A stretch of 64,000 bases of DNA from Chitinophagaceae bacterium UBA1931 (GCA_002337125.1 DDFJ01000003.1:290732-354731), one strand, 5' to 3'; numbered from the stretch's first letter, positions 7,560-17,726 are shown. Numbers and translations: made by a program. The notes: generated by a model from the sequence alone, not told the origin.

Positions 7560-10001
7560 TTACATCACCACATACATCTCACCTGCACCTGCATTAAAAG
7601 TAGCAACACGGTTTTCACTTACTGCTGCAACCACAACTTTACCTGCTTTGGTTTTGATTGCTTTTCCTGCAGGTAGATAAATTTTACAAACTGCTTTCTT
7701 TGCTGCAATGATTTCGGCTTTCTGCAAGCTGTTATTATCCCAATACATATTCACTTCAAAACCACCACGGGCCTTCACTCCTTTTACTGATCCTTTTGCC
7801 CAATCCTTACCGGTTGGCAATGCAGGCAGCAAACGGATTACTTCATCATCACCATGACTTTGCAATAACATTTCAGTAATACCACTTGTGCCGCCAAAGT
7901 TTCCATCAATCTGGAACGGCGGATGACCGCAGAATAAATTACTGTAGGTGCCGCCACCATGCATCACCATTCCTTCTACATTTATTGGCTTCAGCAATTG
8001 CTTTAATAAGGAAGCTGCATGATTACCATCGCCCAGCCTTGCCCAGAAGTTTATTTTCCATGCTTTGCTCCAACCTGTTCCTTCATCGCCACGCATGGCT
8101 AATGTTTTCTTTACAGCTTCTGCAAGTGCTGGTGTACCCCATGGCGTTATTTCATCGTAAGGATGCAAACCATATAAATGCGATGCATGACGATGATGCG
8201 GCTCTGCATCTTTCCAGTCATTCACCCACTCATTCAAATCACCTTCAGCACCTATTTGGTTTGGTGCCAGCTGCGGAATTAATGCAGTGAGTTCGCCTGC
8301 CCATTCATGATCCATCCTTAAAATGTTTGCAGAGTTGATGCATGCATGAAACAGTTCACGGCAAATCTGCATATCAATGGTTGGCCCCATACATGTTTGT
8401 CCCTGGAAACCATCGGGCATGATGTAGGTATTCTCCGGCGAATTGGATGGTGCTGTTACATACCAGCCATGCACCGGTTCTTTAATTAAAATGGATTGCA
8501 GAAATTTTGCTGCACCTTTTAATACAGGATAATATTCTTTGAGAAATGCAGTATCTCTTGTAAAGCGGTAATGCTCCCAGATATGTTCGCACATCCATGC
8601 ACCACCAGTTAATGTTGAACCCCAGTTTGCACCTTCGCCCGGCGATGTAAAGAACCACGGGTTACTGATCACATGCGCCACCCAGCCTTTGGCATTGTAA
8701 TAAGCCTTTGCTGTTTTTTCTCCGTTGGCAACAAGGTTTTTGGTGAAGTGATGAATTGGTTCAGACAATGATGAAAGATTGGTGATCTCGGATAACCAAT
8801 AGTTCATTTGTATATTAATGTTAAGATGATAATCGCCGTTCCATGGTGTTTGATATTCAACAGCCCAAAGCCCCTGCAGGTTGGCAGGTAATAAACCGGG
8901 GCGTGAAGAGGAGATAAGCAGGTAACGTCCGAAGTTGAAATACAAAACAGGTAATTGCGGATCGCTTCCATCCTGCTGGTAACGGATAAGACGTTGATTG
9001 GTTGTTAAACTGTTTACGTCATTATTCTCCGGCATATTCCAGCGGCAGCGGTTGAATAATTTCTGAAAAGCAGTTTTACTTTTTGCATCGGCAGCAGCAA
9101 ATGAAATGCCCTGCACTTTTTTGATGTATTGATTTGCTTTTACCAATACATCTTCTTTATTCAGCGAACCATCTTTCCAGTTGTAATTGGTGGCTGATGA
9201 AATCTGTATCCACACTTCCGTTGCTTTATCAACCGATAATGCATTTCCAACTGTAACAACACGGCCATCTTTTGCAATAACGTTCAGCACTGTTGCAAAC
9301 TGCATTCCCTTATCAGCACCGGAAGGCAGTTGCCCCTGCATTACAATTTGTTTTCCTTTTGCAGTAATGCTTGCATTTTCTTTACGGTATAATTCAAACT
9401 GCACATTGATAGCGCCTTTAACTGATGAAGTAAGTTTTACCCATGTAACATCATTTACAAAATCAGTAAACACTTCTTCGGTAAAGTTGCTGTTGCTGCG
9501 GGTGAAGCTGGTAGTTGCTTTTGCTGTTTCAAGATTTAACCAGCGCTTGTAATTGGTTGCAGTTGATGAACTGTCTTTCCATTTAATAATGAGATCGCCC
9601 ATTGTTTGGTAACAACCGTATTTATCTTTTGCACCTGTACCAAAACCTGAACCTCTTCCTTTGGCAACAAAATTTTTCTGCAGCAGTTCCTGTGCTTCTT
9701 TGTTTTTTCCCTGCAATAAAAACTGTTGAATAGCCGGAAGAAATTTATATGCATTTTCATTATCAGCATCCTGCGGCCCGCCACTCCATAATGAAATTTC
9801 ATTGAGCGCAATCCGTTCTTTTGTGGTGCTTCCAAAAACCATTGCACCTAAACGGCCATTACCCAACGGCATACTTTCGGTAAAGTTTTTTGCTGCTGAA
9901 TCAAAGCGTATAATAACATCGCCCTGCTGGGCTTTTGCTGCTGAAGTAAAAAAAAGAAATGCAACGGAAGCAAAGCTTATCAACTTTGTAAACCTGGTCA
10001 T
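7560..10001 (-). CDS. GH95 alpha-L-fucosidase (alpha-1,2-type), secreted
   Basis: The protein is about 813 residues from the ATG at 10001 (signal peptide MTRFTKLISF...AAKAQ). The frame upstream to 10049 overlaps the sulfatase gene and is unlikely. GH95 enzymes invert and release terminal alpha-1,2-fucose (H antigen), using a Glu acid assisted by an Asn-activated water. The family residues are present: NINIQMNYW (about 394-402, the two Asn), SPEN (Glu523) and DGNFGG (Asp699). The HRHASHLYGLHP segment (603-614) is also typical. It has an N-terminal beta-domain, an (alpha/alpha)6 barrel and a C-terminal beta-domain. It is the last gene of the cluster, 16 bp after the sulfatase gene. Some GH95 members act on alpha-L-galactose, so the substrate is a family-based guess. 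Confidence 0.92.
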   Translation of the reverse strand: MTRFTKLISFASVAFLFFTSAAKAQQGDVIIRFDSAAKNFTESMPLGNGRLGAMVFGSTTKERIALNEISLWSGGPQDADNENAYKFLPAIQQFLLQGKNKEAQELLQKNFVAKGRGSGFGTGAKDKYGCYQTMGDLIIKWKDSSSTATNYKRWLNLETAKATTSFTRSNSNFTEEVFTDFVNDVTWVKLTSSVKGAINVQFELYRKENASITAKGKQIVMQGQLPSGADKGMQFATVLNVIAKDGRVVTVGNALSVDKATEVWIQISSATNYNWKDGSLNKEDVLVKANQYIKKVQGISFAAADAKSKTAFQKLFNRCRWNMPENNDVNSLTTNQRLIRYQQDGSDPQLPVLYFNFGRYLLISSSRPGLLPANLQGLWAVEYQTPWNGDYHLNINIQMNYWLSEITNLSSLSEPIHHFTKNLVANGEKTAKAYYNAKGWVAHVISNPWFFTSPGEGANWGSTLTGGAWMCEHIWEHYRFTRDTAFLKEYYPVLKGAAKFLQSILIKEPVHGWYVTAPSNSPENTYIMPDGFQGQTCMGPTIDMQICRELFHACINSANILRMDHEWAGELTALIPQLAPNQIGAEGDLNEWVNDWKDAEPHHRHASHLYGLHPYDEITPWGTPALAEAVKKTLAMRGDEGTGWSKAWKINFWARLGDGNHAASLLKQLLKPINVEGMVMHGGGTYSNLFCGHPPFQIDGNFGGTSGITEMLLQSHGDDEVIRLLPALPTGKDWAKGSVKGVKARGGFEVNMYWDNNSLQKAEIIAAKKAVCKIYLPAGKAIKTKAGKVVVAAVSENRVATFNAGAGEMYVVM

Positions 10002-10017
10002 CTGTTTGTTGTTTAGA

Positions 10018-11559
10018 TCATTTATTGCCGGGCAGCGGAACTGTTTCACCAGTTGATTTAATCACAGGCATCTGCGCATTCCATTGCCGGAGTTGTGTTG
10101 AAAGCACTAAAGATAACTCATTTAGTTTTGCCGGAAATTGTGCAGACAAATCATGTGTTTCGCTGATATCTGTTTCAAGATTGTATAATTCTCTTTTACC
10201 TGTTTTTAAATCGTACACCAGTTTCCATTTTCCTTTTCGTACTGCCGATTTGTAATTAATACCGGGGCCGTTTTCAGGAATCCACCTGTTGGGAAAATGC
10301 CAGGTTAAAACTCTTGCCGTATCTCTCAGTGAAGCATTCTTCAAATAAGGAACCAGGTTTTTTCCATCAACCTGTTGCACTGTTTTGTATTGATTGATTC
10401 CTGCCATTTGTAAAACCGTTGGAAACAGGTCTTCAATAATCATGTACTGATCTGTTGATGATTTTGGTTTGATGACACCCGGCCATTTCACCAGCATAGG
10501 TACACGTATTCCACCTTCATACACCGAACCCTTTCCTGAACGTAAGGGAGCATTTTGTGTAAACTGTTCACCGCTTCTCGGCTTCATGGCAAAACCACCA
10601 TTATCACTGATGAAAAGAATGATGGTGTTCTGATCAAGTTTGTTTTGCTGAAGATAATCCATGAGATCACCAAGGCTTTTATCCATGCCTTCAACCAATG
10701 CAGCATACTCTGCTTCCTTTTGCTTCAAACCCATTGCAAGATATTTTTCAACAAAGCGTTTATCAGGTGCGTAAGGTATATGCACTGCATAATGCGCCAT
10801 GTACAAAAAGAAAGGCTGTTTCTTTTTCACCGGAACATCAATTGCTTTGATTGCTTCACGAGTTAAAGCTTCAGTTAAAAACACATCAGTACCATGATAA
10901 GGCACCAAACCGGGAACACCCCAGGGTTCGGTTTGCTCACCTTTTTTATTACCATAATTTTCTTCGCCTAAATAACTGCCGGGACCACCGGCTGCATGTC
11001 CGGCAATGTTGATATCAAACCCGATTGTACGGGGATCTTCAGCAGCTGTACCCATTGCACCAAAATGTGCTTTACCGCAATGAACTGTATAATAACCGGC
11101 ATCTTTTAACAACGAAGGCAATGCAGTAACATACACAGTATGATTAATTCCTGTAACCGGCGATAAACCATTTACATTCCAGTCAGGCGATTGAAGAATA
11201 CTGTCGGGATAATCAACTGTCTGATCTTTCCGTAAAGTCCAGTTGGTTACTTTGTGATGAGCAGCATTCATTCCCGTCATTAAACTTACCCTGCTGGGAC
11301 TGCATACAGGAGTTGCATACGCATTGGTGAGTTTCATACCTTCTGCTGCAAGCCGCTCCATGTTTGGTGTGTGATAACGACGGTTGAAATCAGTTGGCTT
11401 ATTCCAGAAAGGAACAGAACAATCCTGCCAGCCCATATCATCCACAATAAATACAATGATATTGGGATGCTGATTCTTTTTTTTCGGCTGGCATGTTGCA
11501 TGCAAAACAACACAACAACTCAGCGAAAGCAAACAAAGAAATTTCAATGATGTTTTCAT
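10018..11559 (-). CDS. Sulfatase (S1 family), secreted
   Basis: This 513-residue protein has a signal peptide ending near residue 24. The metal-binding start is IIVFIVDDMGWQDC (34-47). The formylglycine signature is C-S-P-S-R (Cys86-Arg90), a Cys-type sulfatase that needs oxidation by FGE or an anaerobic maturase; neither is encoded in the window. Further family features are the HCGKAHFG segment, FISDNGGF and the GSVYEGGIRVPMLVKWPG block. It would remove ester sulfate from sugars such as GlcNAc-6-sulfate or galactose sulfate of mucins and N-glycans. The subfamily cannot be assigned by eye. It lies between GH29 and GH95 genes with gaps of 16-19 bp. Confidence 0.93.
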   Translation of the reverse strand: MKTSLKFLCLLSLSCCVVLHATCQPKKKNQHPNIIVFIVDDMGWQDCSVPFWNKPTDFNRRYHTPNMERLAAEGMKLTNAYATPVCSPSRVSLMTGMNAAHHKVTNWTLRKDQTVDYPDSILQSPDWNVNGLSPVTGINHTVYVTALPSLLKDAGYYTVHCGKAHFGAMGTAAEDPRTIGFDINIAGHAAGGPGSYLGEENYGNKKGEQTEPWGVPGLVPYHGTDVFLTEALTREAIKAIDVPVKKKQPFFLYMAHYAVHIPYAPDKRFVEKYLAMGLKQKEAEYAALVEGMDKSLGDLMDYLQQNKLDQNTIILFISDNGGFAMKPRSGEQFTQNAPLRSGKGSVYEGGIRVPMLVKWPGVIKPKSSTDQYMIIEDLFPTVLQMAGINQYKTVQQVDGKNLVPYLKNASLRDTARVLTWHFPNRWIPENGPGINYKSAVRKGKWKLVYDLKTGKRELYNLETDISETHDLSAQFPAKLNELSLVLSTQLRQWNAQMPVIKSTGETVPLPGNK

Positions 11560-11578
11560 CTGTATGTTTTGATGCTGA

Positions 11579-12907
11579 TTATTTTGTACTTAATTCGATA
11601 ATTGTATCAACATCATTTACCTGCAAGCCATCCTTATAAATAAACAAACCTTCGGGCTGTAGTTTGAATTTTATTTTTTGTTTTGAATCAAATGCAACTG
11701 CAGTTGTAACTTTTGCAGTAAAGCCGGGGAGAAAAATATAAGGTTTGCCATCACTGTTCATGATATGCACATAAATGGTTTTATTTTTTGAAGTAACCAT
11801 TCCCCAGTCCTGCGGTTCAATTACATTTCCTCTTGTGCCGTAAATAGTTTCGCCGTATTTGTTTAACCAGTTACCAACAAGCTTTAAAGTATCTTCAAAC
11901 TCAGGCTGAATCACTCCGTTTGGCATTGGACCAACATTCAGTAAAAAGTTGGTGTTGCGTCCTGCAGCATTGATTAAGTAATGAATCAGTGCTTTGGAAG
12001 ATTTGTAATGATTATCGGTCATGTTATATCCCCATGATCCGTTCATTGTTTCGCAGGTTTCAAGCGGCAACGCATCAGATGCTGTTTGAAAATTTAATCC
12101 TGATTTATTTTGTCCGGGTAAATCTTTTTCAAACATCTGGAAATCTTCACCGGGGAAAGGACTTAAGTGATGATTATTGCCGATTAAACATTGCGGCTGC
12201 AGTTTGTGTATGAGTGAATAAATTTCATCATACTTCCAGTCGATTCTTGAATTGCGATTGTTACTTCCTTCAGGATTTGTCTGATCCCAATGACCATCAA
12301 ACCAGATCGATAATACATCACCATAATTCGTGAGCAGTTCAGTCAACTGGTTTTTCATAAACTGCAGGTAAGAATCGTAATTGCTTTTTGCTGTTCGTCC
12401 GCTGTACTGACCGGTACGTCCTGTTTCATAAGGATAATCGCTGCGGTACCAATCGAGCAGTGAATAATAAAAACCAAGTTTGATGTTTTGTTTCCTGCAT
12501 TCTTCTGCCAGCATTTTCACCACATCTTTATTGTAGGGTGTGTTGGTAATTTTCCAATCGCTGAATTTTGTATCCCAGTTACTGAAACCATCGTGATGAC
12601 GTGTGATAAACACAATGTATTTCATACCGGCATTCTTTGCAATGGAAACCCATTTGGCTGCATCAAACTGCTGCGGGTTAAATACATTGATAAGACGGCT
12701 GTAATCCTTTACAAGAATACTCCTGTTGTTCATCACCCATTCGCCGTTGCCAAGTACACTGGATGCTCCCCAATGAATAAACATGCCGAATTTCATATCC
12801 TGGAACTCCTGGCGCTTTGCAAGATTTTCATTGGCGGGAGTATATGTTTGCGCTGTAAGATGAATGAAACAGAATACAACGAACAATGATGAAAGAAGTT
12901 TTTTCAT
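11579..12907 (-). CDS. GH29 alpha-L-fucosidase (paralogue 1), secreted
   Basis: This 442-residue protein has a signal peptide (MKKLLSSLFV...LTAQ). The GH29 core comprises FGMFIHWGASS (40-50), RHHDGFSNWDTKFSDW and the nucleophile in SIWFDG (Asp204). The short C-terminal beta-sandwich ends near 440. GH29 enzymes retain configuration and release alpha-1,2/3/4/6-fucose from glycans in the periplasm or at the cell surface. The enzyme belongs to the single-domain short type with no extra binding module. Its linkage preference cannot be told from sequence. Spacing to neighbours is 19 bp (sulfatase) and 26 bp (GH27), so it is in the same operon. Confidence 0.93.
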   Translation of the reverse strand: MKKLLSSLFVVFCFIHLTAQTYTPANENLAKRQEFQDMKFGMFIHWGASSVLGNGEWVMNNRSILVKDYSRLINVFNPQQFDAAKWVSIAKNAGMKYIVFITRHHDGFSNWDTKFSDWKITNTPYNKDVVKMLAEECRKQNIKLGFYYSLLDWYRSDYPYETGRTGQYSGRTAKSNYDSYLQFMKNQLTELLTNYGDVLSIWFDGHWDQTNPEGSNNRNSRIDWKYDEIYSLIHKLQPQCLIGNNHHLSPFPGEDFQMFEKDLPGQNKSGLNFQTASDALPLETCETMNGSWGYNMTDNHYKSSKALIHYLINAAGRNTNFLLNVGPMPNGVIQPEFEDTLKLVGNWLNKYGETIYGTRGNVIEPQDWGMVTSKNKTIYVHIMNSDGKPYIFLPGFTAKVTTAVAFDSKQKIKFKLQPEGLFIYKDGLQVNDVDTIIELSTK

Positions 12908-12933
12908 TTTACCTGGTTTATATGATGTAAAAG

Positions 12934-14181
12934 TTATTTGATTTTTTTGAGCCGGAATACTTTTGTTTCGTGACTCTGCACATCGCCTTTCCAGCTTTTT
13001 CCTTTTGCTGAAATTTTATGTTCCCACACATCGTACCACTCATAGTTACCGGTTAAGCCAACATCTGCAGCATTAAGCTGATAGTTTGCAGTACCGCTGC
13101 TCCTGTTTAAAACAGCAACTGCATAATCTCCGTTGGCAAGTGGCCGCACAAATACATTCCAGGTTTCTGTTTTTATTTTCCGTTCAGCTTGTTTACCCAA
13201 TGCATCCTGGTTAATGGCAATGATCTCTTTATTGAGCAGAATATTTTTTGTTGCAGCATTCATGTTGCGCAGGTCGCAGCTTGTTGCCAAAACAGAATTC
13301 ATCATACACCACATACTCATCTGTGTTTGGTATTCCACATCAGTACAACCAACTCCACCAAGATCACCTGAAGGACCTTTTCTTCCATACAATCCTGCTT
13401 CAATCATATCCATATCATTCCAATGCCCCGGACCTGCATAAGGAAACAGTTCTGCATTTACATCAATCACATCCAATATACCGGCGCCAAGACTATGCAA
13501 TTCATCCTGGTGCTTAAACGGTTTATTGCAACTCCATTTGTCCCGTATATCAGCACTCATGCGCCATAATTGTCCGCCAACTTGTGCACCCCACAACCAT
13601 GGTTTACGGTTACCCCATTCACAAAGACCAAACACAATATCCCGTCCGCTTTTACGCAACGCATCGGCCATTGCTTTGTAACGAAGCTGTGCTGTAATCG
13701 CATCAGATGGTGCGCCACAGTAATCGTACTTTAAATAATCAATTCCCCAGGCAGCAAATGTTTTTGCATCCTGTTCTTCAAAACCAAAACTTGCAGTATA
13801 ACCAGCACAGGTAAGTTTTGCAGCATCGCTGTAAATACCCAGCTTTAATCCTTTGCTGTGTACATAATCAGCCAACGCTTTGATGCCTGAAGGAAATTTT
13901 TTCGGATCGGGAATGATGTTGTTGTGCTGATCTCTTCCGCCCTGCCAGCAATCATCAATAAAAATATACTGGTAGCCTGCATCTTTCATACCACTGCTCA
14001 CCATTGCATCAGCCATTTCTTTGATGGCTTGCTCGTTGATGTTTTCAGCAAAATAATTCCAACTCATCCATCCCATTGGTGGAGTGGCGGCAAGTAAATC
14101 GCCTTTTGATGAAAGCACCTGAGCAGATGTAACAGTTACATGAACCAGGAAAAAAAAGGCAATGGCAGCAATACGTTTCAT
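12934..14181 (-). CDS. GH27 alpha-galactosidase / alpha-N-acetylgalactosaminidase, secreted
   Basis: The protein has about 415 residues from the ATG at 14181 (MKRIAAIAFFFLVHVTV signal peptide; another ATG lies at 14190). The core shows ATPPMGWMSWNYF, FIDDCWQ, YLKYDYCG with the nucleophile (Asp156 in the longer numbering) and HWNDMDM with the acid/base (Asp261). The short all-beta tail is typical of GH27. It would release terminal alpha-galactose, for example alpha-Gal epitopes or blood-group B. The motif around the substrate C2 position does not let me exclude alpha-GalNAc. It sits 6-15 bp after the GH20 gene, which suggests joint translation. Confidence 0.93.
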   Translation of the reverse strand: MKRIAAIAFFFLVHVTVTSAQVLSSKGDLLAATPPMGWMSWNYFAENINEQAIKEMADAMVSSGMKDAGYQYIFIDDCWQGGRDQHNNIIPDPKKFPSGIKALADYVHSKGLKLGIYSDAAKLTCAGYTASFGFEEQDAKTFAAWGIDYLKYDYCGAPSDAITAQLRYKAMADALRKSGRDIVFGLCEWGNRKPWLWGAQVGGQLWRMSADIRDKWSCNKPFKHQDELHSLGAGILDVIDVNAELFPYAGPGHWNDMDMIEAGLYGRKGPSGDLGGVGCTDVEYQTQMSMWCMMNSVLATSCDLRNMNAATKNILLNKEIIAINQDALGKQAERKIKTETWNVFVRPLANGDYAVAVLNRSSGTANYQLNAADVGLTGNYEWYDVWEHKISAKGKSWKGDVQSHETKVFRLKKIK

Positions 14182-14196
14182 ATTCAACATAAAAAT

Positions 14197-16503
14197 TTAC
14201 TCAACAACAATTTCATCAGCAAATGTCCAGGCTGGCTTTCCTTCACCGGGATGACCTTTTGGACAGGATGTAAGTGTATAGGCAGTTACACGTACATAAC
14301 GCACAGCAGCAGGATTAACTGTTACTGCAAAATCTTTCATGATCAATTCTGTTACTGATGTTGCAATATCATTTTTCACTGTACCAACTTCTGTAAACGT
14401 TTTTCCATCAACTGATGTTTCAAACTTTACTGCAGTTGGAAGAAAGATCCAGCTGCGGTAGCTCTGCATACAACCGATTGAAATGCGGCTGATTGTTTTT
14501 GCTTCGCCCATATCAACTGTTGCAACCAGGTTGTTTGCACTGAAGCCATGCCAGAATTTGTTGGTTGCAGCTTTACCTCTCACCCCATCAGTTAATGAGT
14601 TGATACCATCAGCCATGTAAGATTTAGAAGGAGCAAACTGGTAACTAACATTACTGCCAACAGCTTTGTGCATAACAAAACTTTGCTGCACCGGCTGCAG
14701 GTTCATGACCTTACCATTCAATACAGCAACTGCACGGATTGTTTGTGTTTGATTTACTGCAATTGGCTGTACATATTTTTCGCTTGATAAAGTTGGAACA
14801 GATCCATCTGTAGTATAATATATTTCAGCTGCAGGAACTTCACAGTACAAAGCAACTTTGAGTTTGCCATTTTCTGAAACAGGTTTTACATCCACTGTAT
14901 AATTACCGGGCGAATAATGCAAACCTTTCTGATCAAATGCAGTGAAATGAGCTTTTAATCTCCTGCTGAAATCAATCCAGTTTTTCTTTTCTGCAGGTGT
15001 CCACACAGTTTCAGCTAATGCCAGCATTCTCGGCAGCACCATGTATTCAAGATATTCTGTGGTGGAAATAAATTCTGTCCACACATTTCCCTGTGCACCC
15101 AACACATATTTTGCTTTATCACCCGTTAACTCTTTTGGAATAGGTTCGTACTCGTACACTTTTTTCACTGTATTAAAACCACCAATAGCAAGAGGTTCGC
15201 CTTCGGGTCCTGCCTGGTAATGATCAAAGTAACAAGGTGAGCCCGGAGTCATCACTACATTGTGATCCATCTTTGCTGCTTCAATACCACCACTTTCACC
15301 ACGCCAGCTCATAACGGTTGCTTCAGGAGCTAAACCTCCTTCAAGTATTTCATCCCAGCCAATCAGTTTCCTGTTTTTGCTGACGATGAATTTTTCGATG
15401 CGTTTGATGAAATAGCTCTGCAATTCTTCTTCATTTTTCAAATGTTCATCTTTAATACGCTGCTGACATTTTGCACATTTCTTCCAGGGATCTTTATCTA
15501 CTTCATCGCCACCTACATGAATATAAGTTGAAGGGAAAATATTCATCACTTCTGTTAATACATCCTGTAAGAATGTAAACACTTCTTCATTACCTGCACA
15601 ATAGTTGGAAGCCATGTTATTGTAGTTACCACCTGTTAACGGTAATTGTGGTTTTTGTGTGCAGCTTAAATTGGGATAAGATGCAATGGCAGAAGCAACA
15701 TGACCCGGCATTTCAATTTCAGGAACGATGGTGATGTTACGCACTTTTGCATAAGCAACAATTTCTTTCAGTTGTTCCTGTGTGTAATAACCTCCGTAGG
15801 TTGCAGCTTCACCGGGTTGTGCCTGCGGGCGACTTCCCCACACCATATCAGTATGGTCAACACGCCATGCTCCTGTTTGTGTAAGCTTGGGATATTTTTT
15901 TATTTCAATACGCCAGCCCTGGTCATCCACCAAATGCCAGTGAAACGTATTCATTTTGTAAGAAGCCATCAGGTCAATGTATTCCTTAATTACTTCTGGC
16001 GAAAAGAAATGACGGCATACATCAAGATGCATTCCACGCCATTTGAAACGTGGCTCATCTTTTATTTCCATGCAAGGCACAGATAAAACAGCATTGGTAC
16101 GAACCTGTGGCAATGTTTGAAGGATGGATTGCAAACCGTAAATTATTCCACCATAACCTGTTGCTTTTATTACAACTGAAGAGGGTGTAACCGTTAACTG
16201 GTATGCTTCGCTGTTGCTGCTGATGCTTTTATCAATAACAAGATCAATGATTTTTTTGCCTGCTTTATTCACCGGCACATTTATTCCTGAAATATGCTGT
16301 ACAGCTGCTGCAAAAAAATCAGCTGCTGGTTTTATTTCGGTTTGTGATACTGCATAACGAATAGCTGTCTGCTGATCAATCACAAAATTTCCATCTTTCA
16401 TTTTCAGTTCAACCGGCTGCGGAATAATGGATGGAGTTTGTTGTGCTGCAACAATGAAAGGAACTGCTGCTGCAACGAGCAGCATTATTTTTTTCAGTAA
16501 CAT
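14197..16503 (-). CDS. GH20 beta-N-acetylhexosaminidase with chitobiase-like and F5/8-type tail
   Basis: This 768-residue secreted enzyme is built, in order, of a signal peptide to about 21, a GH20b-type N-terminal domain (25-145) and a TIM barrel (150-500). The catalytic pair Asp333-Glu334 is in HVGGDEVDKD. A chitobiase/HexA C-terminal domain follows (about 545-625, TTDGSVPTLSSEKY). Last is a discoidin-like domain (about 635-768) ending AWTFADEIVVE. It releases terminal beta-GlcNAc or beta-GalNAc by substrate-assisted catalysis. The final segment is homologous to the tails of the GH92 and DUF4838 enzymes in this cluster. It precedes GH27 by 6-15 bp. Confidence 0.94.
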   Translation of the reverse strand: MLLKKIMLLVAAAVPFIVAAQQTPSIIPQPVELKMKDGNFVIDQQTAIRYAVSQTEIKPAADFFAAAVQHISGINVPVNKAGKKIIDLVIDKSISSNSEAYQLTVTPSSVVIKATGYGGIIYGLQSILQTLPQVRTNAVLSVPCMEIKDEPRFKWRGMHLDVCRHFFSPEVIKEYIDLMASYKMNTFHWHLVDDQGWRIEIKKYPKLTQTGAWRVDHTDMVWGSRPQAQPGEAATYGGYYTQEQLKEIVAYAKVRNITIVPEIEMPGHVASAIASYPNLSCTQKPQLPLTGGNYNNMASNYCAGNEEVFTFLQDVLTEVMNIFPSTYIHVGGDEVDKDPWKKCAKCQQRIKDEHLKNEEELQSYFIKRIEKFIVSKNRKLIGWDEILEGGLAPEATVMSWRGESGGIEAAKMDHNVVMTPGSPCYFDHYQAGPEGEPLAIGGFNTVKKVYEYEPIPKELTGDKAKYVLGAQGNVWTEFISTTEYLEYMVLPRMLALAETVWTPAEKKNWIDFSRRLKAHFTAFDQKGLHYSPGNYTVDVKPVSENGKLKVALYCEVPAAEIYYTTDGSVPTLSSEKYVQPIAVNQTQTIRAVAVLNGKVMNLQPVQQSFVMHKAVGSNVSYQFAPSKSYMADGINSLTDGVRGKAATNKFWHGFSANNLVATVDMGEAKTISRISIGCMQSYRSWIFLPTAVKFETSVDGKTFTEVGTVKNDIATSVTELIMKDFAVTVNPAAVRYVRVTAYTLTSCPKGHPGEGKPAWTFADEIVVE

Positions 16504-16542
16504 AATTGTGTGTTTATATGCAATCGTAAAAATTGTTTCGGT

Positions 16543-17625
16543 TTATTTGAATACTTCTGTTATTTCTTTTGCAACCGGGTGTTTGGCTTTGAATGTAAAG
16601 CCCATCAAACGTGCCATTGTTTGTGCAAACTGCTGTTGGTAAAACTGCTGCTCTGTTTTTACTTCACCTTTTGCAGGAATACCTGCGCCCATTAATCCAA
16701 ACCAGATTTCATACGCATCTTTTATTGAGTTGCCATGACTTGTCCATTCTGATTTTATTTTATCGCCTCTTCCATGATCGGTTGTAATAAAGATGGCTGT
16801 TTTGTTTTTGTATTGCGGATCGTTTTGTACAAAATCCCAAACCTGTTTAATCCATGCATCTACCTGGTGAGCCGCATCAAGATAAGAACGGTACTTACCT
16901 GCATGCGCCCATTCATCTGTTTCGCCGTATGCGATGTACAACACTTTTGGCTTTTTTGTTTTCAGTTCTTCCATAGCCGCATAATGTGTAAACACATCCA
17001 GGCACTCGCCTTCATCCCATGGCTTGTATGAATCTGCAAGCATGTTGTTGATGAGTGCTTGACTGGCTGTTGGTGTTTTTCCACCTGATGGATCAAATGC
17101 TGCTATAACAGGAAAACCGCAGCGTCCTTCATTGAGAATTCTGTTAAATGCTTCCCATGCACCAAATGCTACAACTCTTCCTTTAAGTGTTGATTGCTGG
17201 TTAAAAAACTCCAGCACATTCACATGCGGATTAGGAGGATAACTATTTGAGTTAATAGCTGTATCAGCATAGCCCGTCATAATTTCGCTGTAACCGGGAT
17301 AGCTGAACCAATAAGGATTGGCATTGTTTACTTTGTTATTATAAAAACGGTTGCCGTATAACTGTCCCTTTGCTTCAACTACAGACCATAAAAATGGTAA
17401 TAGTTTTTTTCGTCTTTCGTTGCTGTTAGCCGACCAATATTTTTCGTAGAGATAAGCACTGTCGCCCTGATTAAAGCGATGGTTATTGGCAATAGCAGAA
17501 TCCATTCCGCCAAACATTTCCTGCCAGCGAAAACCATCAGTTGTAATGATGATGATGTTCTCTGCTTTTTGTGCTTTGCAAAAAAACATTCCGATAACAA
17601 ACAGGAAACTAAAAGCAATGCGCAT
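16543..17625 (-). CDS. Alkaline-phosphatase-superfamily hydrolase, secreted, substrate unknown
   Basis: The protein has about 360 residues from the ATG at 17625 (MRIAFSFLFVIGMFFCKAQ signal peptide). It has the superfamily metal motifs: IIIITTDGFRW (Asp30), a likely nucleophile in WFSYPGYSEIMTG (Ser108), YGETDEWAHAG and TTDHGRGD near the C-terminus. It resembles nucleotide pyrophosphatase/phosphonate monoesterase-like members more than sulfatases, as no C-x-P-S-R is present. Presence in a glycan-degradation operon suggests removal of a phosphate or phosphodiester substituent from glycans. That is inference. A LacI-type site lies just upstream at 17698. Confidence 0.8.
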   Translation of the reverse strand: MRIAFSFLFVIGMFFCKAQKAENIIIITTDGFRWQEMFGGMDSAIANNHRFNQGDSAYLYEKYWSANSNERRKKLLPFLWSVVEAKGQLYGNRFYNNKVNNANPYWFSYPGYSEIMTGYADTAINSNSYPPNPHVNVLEFFNQQSTLKGRVVAFGAWEAFNRILNEGRCGFPVIAAFDPSGGKTPTASQALINNMLADSYKPWDEGECLDVFTHYAAMEELKTKKPKVLYIAYGETDEWAHAGKYRSYLDAAHQVDAWIKQVWDFVQNDPQYKNKTAIFITTDHGRGDKIKSEWTSHGNSIKDAYEIWFGLMGAGIPAKGEVKTEQQFYQQQFAQTMARLMGFTFKAKHPVAKEITEVFK

Positions 17626-17697
17626 TCCGTTAGAATTTATTGGTTTGAGAAAACTGGCTATAATAATCAAACTTACTTGCTTATTCCTGCAATAAAC

Positions 17698-17717
17698 GGC
17701 GCAAACGATTGTGCGAT
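17698..17717. promoter_or_regulatory. Candidate LacI-type operator (site A)
   Basis: GGCGCAAACGATTGTGCGAT sits between the GH29-PA14 stop codon and the AP-superfamily gene start. It shares the GCAAACGRTTG core with the sites at 45258, 61911 and 29801 and is roughly palindromic (7 of 10 positions). Confidence 0.45.
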
Positions 17718-17726
17718 CTTACAGCC

